A stretch of DNA of 64,000 nucleotides from PWQG01 sp050486205 (GCA_050486205.1 JBJHCW010000005.1:124001-188000); one strand, 5' to 3'; numbered from the stretch's first letter, positions 16,173 through 24,985 are shown. Notes: generated by a model from the letters alone, not told the origin. Program-made: numbers and translations.

Positions 16173-17512
16173 GGCGCGGTAGTCTCCTGAAGCCTCGCTG
16201 GCAGCCGCACAATGCTCATGGCGCCACCAGTTTTGAGGTTGAACATTTCAATACTGCCGCCGCTGCGAGCCACAGCCGCGTTGGCCAGGAATATGCCTAT
16301 TCCCATGCTGTCCTGCCGGGTGGAAATGAACGGATCCCCCATGCGCTCCATGACGGCCTGGGGGATGCCTGCGCCATCGTCCCTGACCGATACGATGACT
16401 GGCAACTTGCTGTTTCTGTCCACATCAAGATTCACGACTACCTTTTTACGTGCGGCTTTGACGGCGTTCTCAATGATATTGATCAACGCATGCTTCAGTG
16501 TGAGATCGGACGAAATCATTGCAGCCTCCAAGTCCGGGTTCACCGAGAACTCGATGGTGGCGCCAGGATGTACATTAACGATGTAGTCACGCACGTCGTC
16601 ACAGAACTGATTCACGGTAATACCCTGGCCCGAATCGTTGCCGGCCTTGTTGTACACCGTGGTCAAGGCATCCAGTGAAGCTTTGCAGCGCTGCACCTGT
16701 TGCCGCAGCAGACGGATGTCTTCCTTGAGCGAATCACGCCTCAGGCTATTGGAATCCTCCCGGTCCAGTTCACCCAACAGTACCGACATGGTGGACAGGG
16801 GCGTGCCAAGGGCGTGTGCGGTGCCAGCGGCCAGTGTGCCTATTGCCACCAATTGTTCGTTGCGCATCTCGTTTTCGCGCACTTGGGCCAGGGTCAGTTC
16901 CCGGCTGCGTATGGTGCTTGCCATACGCGTGACAAACACTGTTATCAGTACTGCACTCACGCCAAAAGTGACCCACATGCCAACCAGGTGCAGCTGGAAG
17001 CTGCCATTGTTTTGTCCGGCATGATGGGCGTGCTCATCGGATTGCAATCCACTGAACAGGAACAGGGTATAGATGACAATGGCCGCGACGGCCAGAACGT
17101 TGACATGCATCTGTGGTAACAGGGTTGCTGCCACCGCAAGCAGCACCAGGAGATAGGAAATCAGAGGATTGGTTGCTCCGCCGCTGAACAGCAGTACGAT
17201 GACCAGGAAGCAGACGTCGATGGCCAGGTGCGCGGACAGTTCGCTGGAGGCAATGACGCGTGATCGCCTCAGTCGCCAGATGCCCAGCAGCAGGGAAAGT
17301 GCTACAGCCAGGGTCATCACAACAATGAGCAATGCCGGGACTTCGAGCAGGTCCAGAACAGCCAGTACCGCACAGGCGATCAGCGCCATCAGTGTAACCA
17401 GCAGCCTCAGGGCCAGCAATCGTTGCAGACCCTGACGCGCGGGGCTGCTGCTCTCTGCCGCCGGCAGCAGAAAGCGGGTGATGCCTGTTGATAGATCTGA
17501 TCCTGTGCGCAT
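16169..17512 (-). CDS. regB: RegB/PrrB/RoxS-type redox sensor kinase
   Basis: Six membrane helices occupy about residues 30-195. The start is taken as ATG 17512 (447 residues); a TTG at 17626 would add 38 residues with no domain match. The motif GGATNPL (111-117) corresponds to the quinone-sensing GGxxNP motif of RegB. The dimerisation box is AAGTAHALGTPLSTMSVLL with His233 as phosphoacceptor. Cys276 in QRCKAS occupies the place of the redox-active RegB cysteine. N and G boxes are complete (NIIENAVKAA, DDGAGIP, MGIGIFLANAAV). The residue after His233 is Ala where RegB has Glu. A His-rich stretch DEHAHHAG lies between two helices. The stop overlaps the regA start. Confidence 0.87.
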   Translation of the reverse strand: MRTGSDLSTGITRFLLPAAESSSPARQGLQRLLALRLLVTLMALIACAVLAVLDLLEVPALLIVVMTLAVALSLLLGIWRLRRSRVIASSELSAHLAIDVCFLVIVLLFSGGATNPLISYLLVLLAVAATLLPQMHVNVLAVAAIVIYTLFLFSGLQSDEHAHHAGQNNGSFQLHLVGMWVTFGVSAVLITVFVTRMASTIRSRELTLAQVRENEMRNEQLVAIGTLAAGTAHALGTPLSTMSVLLGELDREDSNSLRRDSLKEDIRLLRQQVQRCKASLDALTTVYNKAGNDSGQGITVNQFCDDVRDYIVNVHPGATIEFSVNPDLEAAMISSDLTLKHALINIIENAVKAARKKVVVNLDVDRNSKLPVIVSVRDDGAGIPQAVMERMGDPFISTRQDSMGIGIFLANAAVARSGGSIEMFNLKTGGAMSIVRLPARLQETTAP

Positions 17513-17606
17513 GAGGGGATTGTAGCCGATTTCGGGATGGGACAGGTTTTGCCAGCTGCTGACGGCTGCAGTATATTGCCAGCCTCCATGCACAAACGGA
17601 TTGCTG

Positions 17607-19292
17607 ATGAGTTTGTCCAGACTCAAGTTCCCAATGAATCTCTATGCCGCTGCTTTGCAGCGACGTTACGGCGTTGTGCCGTGGTTGTGTTATGGGCATG
17701 TTCAGGGCGACAGGTCGGCACAGGGTGGGCAACCCGATCTGCAGCAGGCACAACGCGATGCCACAGAGCGTCTTGTGGCCTGTCTGGGTGAACAGCCTCT
17801 GGACGTGCTGGTTTTGACCCGTGGCCCGCTGGGTCTTGCCGAGTCACTGAAGGCACGAGGGCATTCGGTGACCTCGCAGGATGTAAGCTCGGCAGCATGC
17901 CGGCAGAGTGGGCAGTTCGATTGTATTGTGGTGCAGGACTGTCTTCAGGTACTGGATCTGCTGGAAGTGTTGGTGATGGCCGAAACCTGCCTTTGTGCGA
18001 CCGGGCGATTGCTGATCAGTGACGAGTTTGCTGTGCCTGGCAATACACATACGCCCCAGTCCATGGTGAGCCTGCCCGCGTTCCTGCGTATTGCCGGGCG
18101 AACGGGTTTTGCAGCACGGGTAGTGTCTGACAATACGGCGTATGTGAGGGCTTTTCTGCCGTTGCTGTCTCAACTGATGGCAGAGTTCCAGCAACAACGT
18201 GTGACTGATCCGATGGGGCCGCAGGTGCCGGACAGTTTACTGAAGGCTCTTGAGCAGGAGTCGAAGGTTTACGCGGAGGGTGTGCGAGTGCACAACACCG
18301 TGGAGCTGCGTCACAGTGTCGCCTCGCTGACCGCCCGATCGTCAGTTGGGCACGCCAGGCTTTGCAGCATCAGCCAATGCACGGCGGCGGTGGTTAAACC
18401 CCTTTTTGAGTGCGCCTTTGACACAGAATTCGATGCCGCACTGTGGCACTGGAAATATGGCGACGGTCGGGGTCAGGCTGTGGGCATTGTTCAGGATGGA
18501 CAGCTGATAGCCCACTACGGTGGTATGCCACGGGATGTTCGATACTTTGGCCAGAACAGTCGGGCACTGCAGATATGTGATGTCATGGTGCTGCCTCAAA
18601 AACGCGGTTTCTACAGTCGGAGTGGGCATTTTTTCCGCACCGCGGCCACTTTGCTGGATCTGCATGTTGGTTACAGCGCCCGGCATCTGCTTGGTTTCGG
18701 TTTTCCCAACCTGAAGGCGATGCGAGTGGCATGTCGTCTTGGGCTTTATGAAAAAACCGATGAGTTGATCGAGATACGGTATCCACAAGCTGTTGAGCTG
18801 GCAGCCGAGGCCAGGTTGAATTGCCAGGAGGCAGCAGGGGACATCTTTAATTCATCCGGCTACGACCTGCTGTGGCAGGCCATGGCGCGTGCCCTTGATC
18901 AGGCGATTCTGGGGGATCGCAGTGCTGCCTACATGTGTTATCGCTATCTGGCACATCCATCCATACGGTATCGGGTGTTGCAGCTTCGTGATGATGCCGG
19001 TCGACTGGTTGCCGTTGCCGTGCTGCGCGACCACGAAGGTGAACTTCTGCTGTGCGATATTGTAGCCGTGCCAGCCGACATTGTCCGTTGTCTGCCTGTG
19101 ATACGCCAGTGGGCAGGTGACTTGTTGAAGTGCTGGATCGCTGCCGGCCACGCGCACTGGTTTGAACACAAGGGCAGCACACGTCACACTTTGGGAATCG
19201 AGATTCCCTGCAATCGCTGGTCCGAGGGACCAGGCGCGGCGGAACTCGCCGGCGCCTGGTGGTTACAGGCAGGGGACATGGACTTTCTTTGA
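17607..19292 (+). CDS. Methyltransferase-like/GNAT fusion protein of unknown function
   Basis: About 561 residues. The start is uncertain (ATG 17607, or 17634 giving MNLYAAALQRRYG), since neither has a good ribosome site. The N-terminal third looks like a degraded Rossmann methyltransferase: DVLVLTRGPLGLAESL, then FDCIVVQDCLQVLD, then CLCATGRLLISDE. It lacks the glycine-rich SAM loop. From about residue 250 a GNAT-like acetyltransferase fold follows: FDAALWHWKYGDGRGQAVGI, AHYGGMPRDV, ICDVMVLPQKRG, then a second GNAT-like half with YLAHPSIRYRVLQLRD. The substrate is unknown. The gene diverges from the RegB kinase, and its stop abuts the convergent neighbour's stop. Confidence 0.6.
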   Translation: MSLSRLKFPMNLYAAALQRRYGVVPWLCYGHVQGDRSAQGGQPDLQQAQRDATERLVACLGEQPLDVLVLTRGPLGLAESLKARGHSVTSQDVSSAACRQSGQFDCIVVQDCLQVLDLLEVLVMAETCLCATGRLLISDEFAVPGNTHTPQSMVSLPAFLRIAGRTGFAARVVSDNTAYVRAFLPLLSQLMAEFQQQRVTDPMGPQVPDSLLKALEQESKVYAEGVRVHNTVELRHSVASLTARSSVGHARLCSISQCTAAVVKPLFECAFDTEFDAALWHWKYGDGRGQAVGIVQDGQLIAHYGGMPRDVRYFGQNSRALQICDVMVLPQKRGFYSRSGHFFRTAATLLDLHVGYSARHLLGFGFPNLKAMRVACRLGLYEKTDELIEIRYPQAVELAAEARLNCQEAAGDIFNSSGYDLLWQAMARALDQAILGDRSAAYMCYRYLAHPSIRYRVLQLRDDAGRLVAVAVLRDHEGELLLCDIVAVPADIVRCLPVIRQWAGDLLKCWIAAGHAHWFEHKGSTRHTLGIEIPCNRWSEGPGAAELAGAWWLQAGDMDFL

Positions 19293-20000
19293 TCAGTAGT
19301 GATGGAACACCTGACCGACATTGGCAGCCTGGTCGATGTTCAGTTCCACTTCCCGGTACAGATGTATGTCACCCCTGACGATGGTGTCGGCTCCGATGTC
19401 GATACGGTTGCGGGATTGTCGATTGTTGCGCAGTGGCCAGAGCAGGCGGGACGCCACGCCTTCGCGGGAATGATTCTTGCGGATCACGATATCACCACCA
19501 ACGACAGAACCGGGTCGCAACAGGACATTGCCGTTGACCGTGGTCAGATCGCCGGTGACTTCAGCGCCCGTCAACTGAATCAGTCCGTTCACCGTGTTGA
19601 CGTTTCCGCCTGTGCGTGAGTCAGCTTCCAGGCGGATGGCGCCATTGACGGTGTGCAGGTTGCCGGCAACAGCCGCGTGTCGCCCGACATTGATGTTGCC
19701 ATTGACGGTGGTTGCGTCTACAACCTGTACCCGATCGTCCAGATGGATGCCGCCGTTGACGGTTTTGAGGCGGTCAGCTCTGGCGCCCTGTTGCATGCGG
19801 ACCGACCCGTTGACCGTGGACACGTTCCCGGTGTGCTCATTGCTGCGAATGTTGATCGAGCCGTTGACCTTGCTGACAGCCGCAAGGTTATGGGATGTCG
19901 TGTCGTTGGCATGGGCAGTGCTGCCAAGATAGACGGCAAAAATGACCGCCAGTGCCAGTGAAGCGATAAGCCGTATTTGCCGGTTCTGTTGCGTTATCAT
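19293..20000 (-). CDS. Exported VNG-repeat (single-stranded beta-helix) protein
   Basis: ATG 20000 is chosen because GGGAG lies eight bases upstream. The product has 235 residues and a signal peptide (IRLIASLALAVIFAVYLGSTAHA). The body is seven near-perfect repeats, each opening with VNG plus an alternating beta strand (VNGSINI, VNGSVRM, VNGGIHL, VNGNINV, VNGAIRL, VNGLIQL, VNGNVLL) at 18- or 19-residue spacing. That is one turn per repeat, as in polymer-forming or DUF4097-like beta-helices. It ends with more irregular turns (GADTIVRGDIHL). The location is periplasm or cell surface. The function is unknown; a structural or adhesin-like role is inference. Confidence 0.75.
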   Translation of the reverse strand: MITQQNRQIRLIASLALAVIFAVYLGSTAHANDTTSHNLAAVSKVNGSINIRSNEHTGNVSTVNGSVRMQQGARADRLKTVNGGIHLDDRVQVVDATTVNGNINVGRHAAVAGNLHTVNGAIRLEADSRTGGNVNTVNGLIQLTGAEVTGDLTTVNGNVLLRPGSVVGGDIVIRKNHSREGVASRLLWPLRNNRQSRNRIDIGADTIVRGDIHLYREVELNIDQAANVGQVFHHY

Positions 20001-20312
20001 GATGTGCTCCCGGAGCATGGATTCCTTTACAGTATTTTTGTCTTGAACGACAGCCGGTTACTGATGTTCTGCGTGATGTCGTTCATTGTGACTTGTAGGG
20101 AGCAAGTTGCTTGCCATCTTTTATAATTCCTTTTAATTCAAATACTTGATTTTAATTGGTTGAGTATTCTGATGCTGTCCGGGTGATTTTCGCCAACAGT
20201 TGGTAAAAACGGCACATCGGATTGCAGCGGAAATGAGGCCTGAAAATGGCAGAATCGCGCAAATTCGAATCGCCGTATAGGTAAATGTCGACGCTTGATT
20301 TACACTGTTTTC
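20001..20312. other. Divergent AT-rich intergenic region
   Basis: The 312 bases between the VNG-repeat gene and the barrel gene hold no supported gene. A stretch at about 20115-20170 is far richer in A+T than the surroundings. It contains two TTTTAATT direct repeats and the inverted repeat TCAAatacTTGA between them. Divergent promoters are expected here, but I cannot place convincing -35/-10 pairs. Confidence 0.5.
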
Positions 20313-21380
20313 ATGATGTGTTGTTCCTCTCGCAGTTACCTCCAGCGCCTGTCAGGCCTGACATTTGCCGTGACGGCATCTGTTGGCCTGTGGCTCGTGG
20401 CACCTGCGCTGGGTATGGCCGCCGAACCGGATGAATCCGAACAGTCCCGGCCCCAGTCTTCATCAGAGTCCCAGGGCCGGGCTCGATCTGATGAACAGTT
20501 GCTCAAACTGCTTGAGGAGGTGGAGTTGCGCAGTGCCTGGGACTGGCTTGAGAGTCGCCGCGATGACCTGTCCCGGAACGTGACCGATGCCGGGCGCAAT
20601 CTGGATGATTGGCTGGCCGGTGAGTTTGTGGGTGAGCGGGAGAACGAGAGTTATCTGCGAATTCGCCTGAACCAGCGTGTAGGCAGGCATTCCACCTACC
20701 ACTCCACCGCGCGCATCAGCGGCCGGATTGATCTGCCACAGGCATCAGAGCGATGGAAGCTGATCTTTGAATCGGAAAGCCAGCAGCGCAGAACACTGGT
20801 TCAGCAGCGCCTGGACAACTTTCATCCTTCTTCGCTGACCGGCGGTTTCCGCTACGAATTACTTGACCGCGGTGATTGGCAGTTCAACCACGATATCGGC
20901 TTGCGTGCCCGAATCCCCCTGGACCCGTTCTACAGATTCCGCTCCCGTTACGGTACGGAGCTGGGAGAGAACTGGGGCCTTGGGCTGGACCATCGGCTTT
21001 ACTACTACCATCAGGACGGATGGGCCCAGGACGGTCGCCTGTATTTCAGCCGTGAACTGGCAGATACGATGATTTTCCGGCTCAGCTCTGAAGCTCGCTA
21101 CCAGCATCACCTGAGGCAAACCGAGTTCGCTCAGATAGCCTCGATCTTCCAGGCTCTTGGCGACCTGGAAACGATGACTTACGAGGTCGGTGTGTTGGGA
21201 AAAAATCGTCCCAATACCCGAATTAACAGCTACTATGCGCAGATACTGTATCGACGGGCGATTTATGAAGATTGGCTGGTGATGGAGGTGGTTCCCCAGT
21301 TGCTGACCGAACGCGCAGAGAGTTGGCGTCCGGACCCGCGTGTACAATTCAATATTGAAGTGTTTTTCTTTGATTTCTGA
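20313..21380 (+). CDS. Putative outer-membrane beta-barrel protein
   Basis: About 355 residues from ATG 20313; ATG 20316 is equally possible. A signal peptide (SGLTFAVTASVGLWLVAPALGMAAEP) is followed by a charged coiled-coil-like segment (about 40-110). The rest is a series of alternating amphipathic strands rich in Tyr, Arg and Leu. The C-terminus VQFNIEVFFFDF ends in phenylalanine, the usual BAM recognition signal of outer-membrane barrels. I do not recognise the family. It is followed two bases later by the thioesterase gene, so the two are probably co-transcribed. Confidence 0.65.
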   Translation: MMCCSSRSYLQRLSGLTFAVTASVGLWLVAPALGMAAEPDESEQSRPQSSSESQGRARSDEQLLKLLEEVELRSAWDWLESRRDDLSRNVTDAGRNLDDWLAGEFVGERENESYLRIRLNQRVGRHSTYHSTARISGRIDLPQASERWKLIFESESQQRRTLVQQRLDNFHPSSLTGGFRYELLDRGDWQFNHDIGLRARIPLDPFYRFRSRYGTELGENWGLGLDHRLYYYHQDGWAQDGRLYFSRELADTMIFRLSSEARYQHHLRQTEFAQIASIFQALGDLETMTYEVGVLGKNRPNTRINSYYAQILYRRAIYEDWLVMEVVPQLLTERAESWRPDPRVQFNIEVFFFDF

Positions 21381-21382
21381 CT

Positions 21383-21817
21383 ATGAGCATTGAACAGAAA
21401 ACGCAGAGTGTTCCCCTATTCATGCGACCTGGACATTGTGCCGGTGACCTGCTGGGTGCATCGGAGTGGATCGTGCGACATGAAACCCGGGGCCACATCG
21501 AGTTGGAAGTGGAAATCCCTGGACGTGTGATGAATCCGCGGCAACAGCTTTTCGGGGGGTTTACCGGCACTTATGTGGATATGGTAGCCCTGTACGCGAT
21601 CCGCACACTGTTTTCGGCCAATGAGGACTACTGGATAACCACAGTGAATATGCGTATCGACTATCTGGAGCCGGTTGTTGGCCCCCGGATTCGATTACGT
21701 GGCGAGTTGATCAAACAGGGGCGATCAACGTCCCTGGTCGCGGTACACTTTATGGATCTGGAGGGCAACCGACAGGTCTATGCCCTTGCCACCATGCGGG
21801 TGCTTGATCGCAGTTGA
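21383..21817 (+). CDS. PaaI-type hotdog thioesterase
   Basis: A 144-residue single hotdog domain. Key segments are NPRQQLFGGFTGTYVDMVA, which corresponds to the HGG-type catalytic loop with Gln-Leu-Phe-Gly-Gly, then TTVNMRIDYLEPVVGPRIRL and the closing strand GNRQVYALATMRVL. Members hydrolyse acyl-CoA thioesters. The substrate is unknown here. There is no ribosome site; the start lies two bases after the barrel-protein stop, suggesting coupled translation. It converges on glnK with 14 bases between stops. Confidence 0.88.
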   Translation: MSIEQKTQSVPLFMRPGHCAGDLLGASEWIVRHETRGHIELEVEIPGRVMNPRQQLFGGFTGTYVDMVALYAIRTLFSANEDYWITTVNMRIDYLEPVVGPRIRLRGELIKQGRSTSLVAVHFMDLEGNRQVYALATMRVLDRS

Positions 21818-21831
21818 CTCTCCCGGTTGAC

Positions 21832-22170
21832 TCAGAGGGCGTCGTTGCCGGTCTCGCCGGTGCGGATACGGATGGTCTGCTCCAGAGCTGTGACAAATAT
21901 CTTGCCATCGCCGATATGACCGGTATTGGCGGCCTTGCAGATCGCCTCAATTGCCTGGTCCACCAGTGTGTCTTCGATGGCAACTTCGATTTTGGCCTTG
22001 GGCAGGAAATCGATGACGTATTCGGCGCCACGATAAAGTTCGGTGTGACCCTTCTGCCGCCCGAAACCCTTGACCTCTGTCACCGTCATGCCGTTGACAC
22101 CCAGCTCGGACAGTGCCTCGCGAACGTCATCGGACTTGAATGGTTTGATGATGGCGGTAATCAGTTTCAT
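21832..22170 (-). CDS. glnK: PII signal-transduction protein (GlnK/GlnB)
   Basis: 112 residues, the standard PII length. It opens MKLITAIIKPFK. The T-loop is KGHTELYRGAEYVIDFLPK with the uridylylation tyrosine in GAEY. The second signature reads TGHIGDGKIFV, and the C-terminus is IRIRTGETG. It senses 2-oxoglutarate and ATP/ADP and reports nitrogen status to partner proteins. No amtB transporter gene is next to it, so the choice of glnK over glnB rests on sequence feel only. Confidence 0.9.
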   Translation of the reverse strand: MKLITAIIKPFKSDDVREALSELGVNGMTVTEVKGFGRQKGHTELYRGAEYVIDFLPKAKIEVAIEDTLVDQAIEAICKAANTGHIGDGKIFVTALEQTIRIRTGETGNDAL

Positions 22171-22216
22171 GGTGTCAGCTCCACAGGCGGTCAGTGTCGT
22201 GCGGGCTGAAACTTTA

Positions 22217-22957
22217 TCACGGCGCGGGTGAAATCACCACTGGCGTTGTGTCCAGGGCATTCAACCAGGGTTGCAGTTCGTCCCAGTTCAGGCGAAACAC
22301 ATGGCGTGCGCCGGCTACCAGATCGGCATCGACACTGGCGCCGGCTTCCAGCAGGCGTTTTTCGATTTCCGGCAGGCGGGAATTCCAGCGCAACATGTCG
22401 TTCTCGCCGATACGGATGTAGATTGGCAAGCCGTCCATTGGTTGCAGTCTGGTATCCTCACGCAGCACGCCAGGTACTGCAACAACCCCGTGATACAGCT
22501 CCGGGTTGCGTGCCGCTATCTGCAGTGCGGAACTGCCGCCGTTGGAAACACCGACCAGCAATGATTTTCCGGGCAGGATTTTTGGGCTTTCTTGCAGTTT
22601 CTCGATGACTTCGGGAATCAGTTCACCGTTGCGCCCGAAGAATGAGCGCGAGTCCGGTGACACCGGCACAGCTATGGCCCAACCACGGGCGGCAAGCTCA
22701 TGACCGAGCCAGAATTGGGCGCGAGCAACATACTCGTTGGCCGCGCCGCCGGGCATCAATACACACAGGGGCCACGGCCCACTGCTGCCATCCAGGGCGT
22801 CAAACAGGAATACCTTCATGGTGCTGCCATCTGCCAGCTGCACGATGCGTTCCACACCGGCATTGTTAGCCAGCGCTGACGCTGGCAGCAACAGCAGTGC
22901 TGCCAGAATCAGGGCAGGCAGTCGGTGAAACAGAGATAGTCTTGTGAATGTGTTCAT
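22217..22957 (-). CDS. Exported alpha/beta hydrolase
   Basis: 246 residues from ATG 22957, chosen because it gives a clean signal peptide (LFHRLPALILAALLLLPASALA); a longer upstream frame has no domain or export signal. The nucleophile elbow is GVSNG with Ser138. Asp187 in IGENDMLRW and His219 in GARHVFRLNW complete a plausible triad. The oxyanion region is LCVLMPGGAANEY. It resembles esterase or dienelactone-hydrolase-like secreted enzymes. It lies 46 bases from glnK on the same strand. Confidence 0.82.
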   Translation of the reverse strand: MNTFTRLSLFHRLPALILAALLLLPASALANNAGVERIVQLADGSTMKVFLFDALDGSSGPWPLCVLMPGGAANEYVARAQFWLGHELAARGWAIAVPVSPDSRSFFGRNGELIPEVIEKLQESPKILPGKSLLVGVSNGGSSALQIAARNPELYHGVVAVPGVLREDTRLQPMDGLPIYIRIGENDMLRWNSRLPEIEKRLLEAGASVDADLVAGARHVFRLNWDELQPWLNALDTTPVVISPAP

Positions 22958-23087
22958 GTTGGCAAGTGTAACAACAAACGACAGGCAGGGTACGAGAAAG
23001 CGGCAAAATGACAGTGTTCTGCCGATAGTCTGAACCGGGCATCGACAGAATGATGCCGTTGCGCGATGAGTCGTGTTTCCTGCTGGA

Positions 23088-23552
23088 TCAGAGTCCGATG
23101 ATTTCGATGCGCTCGTTGGCCGATACCCGCACGTGTGTGCCATCCACGGTTTTGAAGGAGCGCTCGCCCAGATCACGTTTGCGGACTTCATAGATGACGG
23201 GTTGGCTGTTGTTGTCCCGGTGCAGGATGACGGTGACCGATGAGCGGGCGTCCTGCCAGGCGAGAAAGTAAAGTGTGGCGCCCAGCATGGTGGCCATTGC
23301 CACCCCGGCAATCACCAGCACTTTCAGGTCTGCACCCGAGGCTGGCGCAGCAGTGCTCGGTGTATCAGGTTTGCTGCCGCGCCACGGATTGTGCTTTGCG
23401 GCTTTGCCGGTGGCAGCACCTGTTGTTGCGGTTTTGTTGCCGGGTGTGGACGAGTTGCTGCTGGCTCTGTTTTTTTCGCGCAGGGCCCGTTTTCGCACAT
23501 AAAGCACGGCCAGTACGATTACGAGCAATGTGATGAGCAGTTGTCCAAGCAT
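23088..23552 (-). CDS. Small membrane protein, unknown function
   Basis: 154 residues from ATG 23552; ATG 23612 would add 20 residues and cannot be excluded. The first membrane helix is LLITLLVIVLAVLYV, followed by a basic Ser/Thr/Ala-rich linker (about 20-65). A second helix is LKVLVIAGVAMATMLGATLYFLA. The C-terminal domain of about 60 residues ends with SFKTVDGTHVRVSANERIEI. I recognise this only as a hypothetical protein type found in other gammaproteobacteria. The linker may extend into the cytoplasm or periplasm. Confidence 0.65.
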   Translation of the reverse strand: MLGQLLITLLVIVLAVLYVRKRALREKNRASSNSSTPGNKTATTGAATGKAAKHNPWRGSKPDTPSTAAPASGADLKVLVIAGVAMATMLGATLYFLAWQDARSSVTVILHRDNNSQPVIYEVRKRDLGERSFKTVDGTHVRVSANERIEIIGL

Positions 23553-23640
23553 GTGGTGGATGATACCAGAGAATGCCCCGAGAGCGTTGTGATACGTGGT
23601 GTCAGCTGACATAATCCGGGCTTGCCGGGAAATTTCGCTG

Positions 23641-23886
23641 ATGTTAGTGCAAGAGGGTGTCTGGGTGGAGCGAGTCATCGCCGTATTGCAAGTGTTGCTG
23701 GCCGCAGTCTGTGCTGTGATCGCCTTGGGCACTGCCATCAATCTCGGGTTTATCCTGACTCGCCCGGACTCGATTTCGGTTGCCAATGTGCTGATCGGCC
23801 AGTTGCTGTTGATCATCTGTCTGGCTGCTGCCACCACCTTGCTTGTACGCAAAGCCAGACAGAACTTCGGAAAGGGCCGGCGTTGA
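23641..23886 (+). CDS. Small two-helix membrane protein, unknown function
   Basis: 82 residues from ATG 23641, preferred because an earlier in-frame start would overlap the divergent gene's upstream region and add no domain. Two hydrophobic helices (VIAVLQVLLAAVCAVIALGT and VLIGQLLLIICLAAATTLLV) with a basic tail KARQNFGKGRR place it in the inner membrane. No family is recognised. Because it is short and has no clear ribosome site, there is some chance it is not expressed. Confidence 0.5.
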   Translation: MLVQEGVWVERVIAVLQVLLAAVCAVIALGTAINLGFILTRPDSISVANVLIGQLLLIICLAAATTLLVRKARQNFGKGRR

Positions 23887-23922
23887 CAATGGCGGCTGAT
23901 TCCGCCCGGGTACGCTTGCCTG

Positions 23923-23951
23923 TTGGGCCATCTGCTGACAAGCGGTATAAT
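23923..23951 (+). promoter_or_regulatory. Promoter of the ribF-ileS-fkpB-ispH operon
   Basis: TTGGGC (23923-23928) and a perfect TATAAT (23946-23951) are separated by 17 bases. The ribF ATG lies 45 bases after the -10 box. Confidence 0.65.
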
Positions 23952-23995
23952 CGGTCGTTTTTTGCAACCCGCACACGTAGCCTGGCTGTTCTGGC

Positions 23996-24985
23996 ATGAA
24001 ACTGATTGCGTCGATCACTGGTTTTCGCCGTCGCCACGCCCGCTGTGTGGCAACCATTGGCAAATTTGATGGTGTCCATCTCGGTCACCAGGCCATCGTC
24101 CGGCAGTTGCGCGAACGTGCGGCCCATCACGACGCGCCGGCAGTAGTGATTGTGATTGAACCGCATCCAGAGGAGTTTTTTGCCGAGTCGCCGGATACCT
24201 GTCCGGGACGGCTGACCAATGTCGACGAAAAGGTGGATCTGTTGGCGGCACTGGGCGTTGATTATGTGTACAAACTCAGGTTTGACACTGAGTTGTCGAA
24301 GTTGAGTGCGCAGGAGTACGTCACTTCGATACTGGTACAGGGACTGGGTGTTGCCGCACTCATTGTTGGTGATGATTTCCGCTTCGGGCATCAGCGTCAG
24401 GGCGACTTTGCCCTTCTTCAGGCCTGTGGCCGTCAACATGACTTTGAAGTCATCAGGACACACAGTTGTACTTTGAACGGTCAGCGCGTCAGCAGCACAC
24501 GGGTGCGAGAGGTTCTGGCAAGCGATGACTTTGATGCTGCACGTGCCTTGCTCGGGCGCCCCTATGCCATTACCGGCACCGTGATTGAGGGGCGGCGGCT
24601 CGGGCGAGAGCTCGGGTTTCCGACCTGCAACATTGCGCTGAAGCGGCGTAATCTGCCGCTGCACGGTGTGTTTGCCTGCGAGGTGTTGCTGGGCGAAGGC
24701 GAGGATGCCGATGTCCTGCACGGTACCGCGAACATCGGTTTCAAACCGACAGTAAGCAGTGAACGGGAACCAAGCCTGGAAGTGCATCTGCTGGACTTCC
24801 GGGGAGACCTCTACGGAGAGACGCTGTCGGTTGTATTTCTGCATCGCATACGCGACGAAGTGCGGTTTGACGATCTGGACGCCTTGCGCAAACAGATCAG
24901 TGAAGATGTGGATCGTGCCAGGGACTGGTTCGATCAGAGACAATCCATGAACGAAGACAACAGGAACCAAGAGTCCGCCCCATGA
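23996..24985 (+). CDS. ribF: Bifunctional riboflavin kinase / FAD synthetase
   Basis: 329 residues. The N-terminal FAD synthetase (adenylyltransferase) domain carries ATIGKFDGVHLGHQ and the second nucleotidyltransferase motif SSTRVREVL. The C-terminal riboflavin kinase domain starts near residue 185 with GRPYAITGTVIEGRRLGREL and contains GFPTCNIAL. The enzyme converts riboflavin to FMN and then FAD in the cytoplasm. The last four bases overlap the ileS start (ATGA). The ribF-ileS order is the conserved gammaproteobacterial one. Confidence 0.97.
   Translation: MKLIASITGFRRRHARCVATIGKFDGVHLGHQAIVRQLRERAAHHDAPAVVIVIEPHPEEFFAESPDTCPGRLTNVDEKVDLLAALGVDYVYKLRFDTELSKLSAQEYVTSILVQGLGVAALIVGDDFRFGHQRQGDFALLQACGRQHDFEVIRTHSCTLNGQRVSSTRVREVLASDDFDAARALLGRPYAITGTVIEGRRLGRELGFPTCNIALKRRNLPLHGVFACEVLLGEGEDADVLHGTANIGFKPTVSSEREPSLEVHLLDFRGDLYGETLSVVFLHRIRDEVRFDDLDALRKQISEDVDRARDWFDQRQSMNEDNRNQESAP

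Noticed and set aside
22958..23311. N-terminal extension of the exported hydrolase
   Set aside because: It has no signal peptide or domain and would overlap the next gene; ATG 22957 gives a proper signal peptide.
23887..23995. FMN riboswitch before ribF
   Set aside because: The leader after the -10 is only about 40 bases, too short for the RFN element, and none of its conserved blocks are present.
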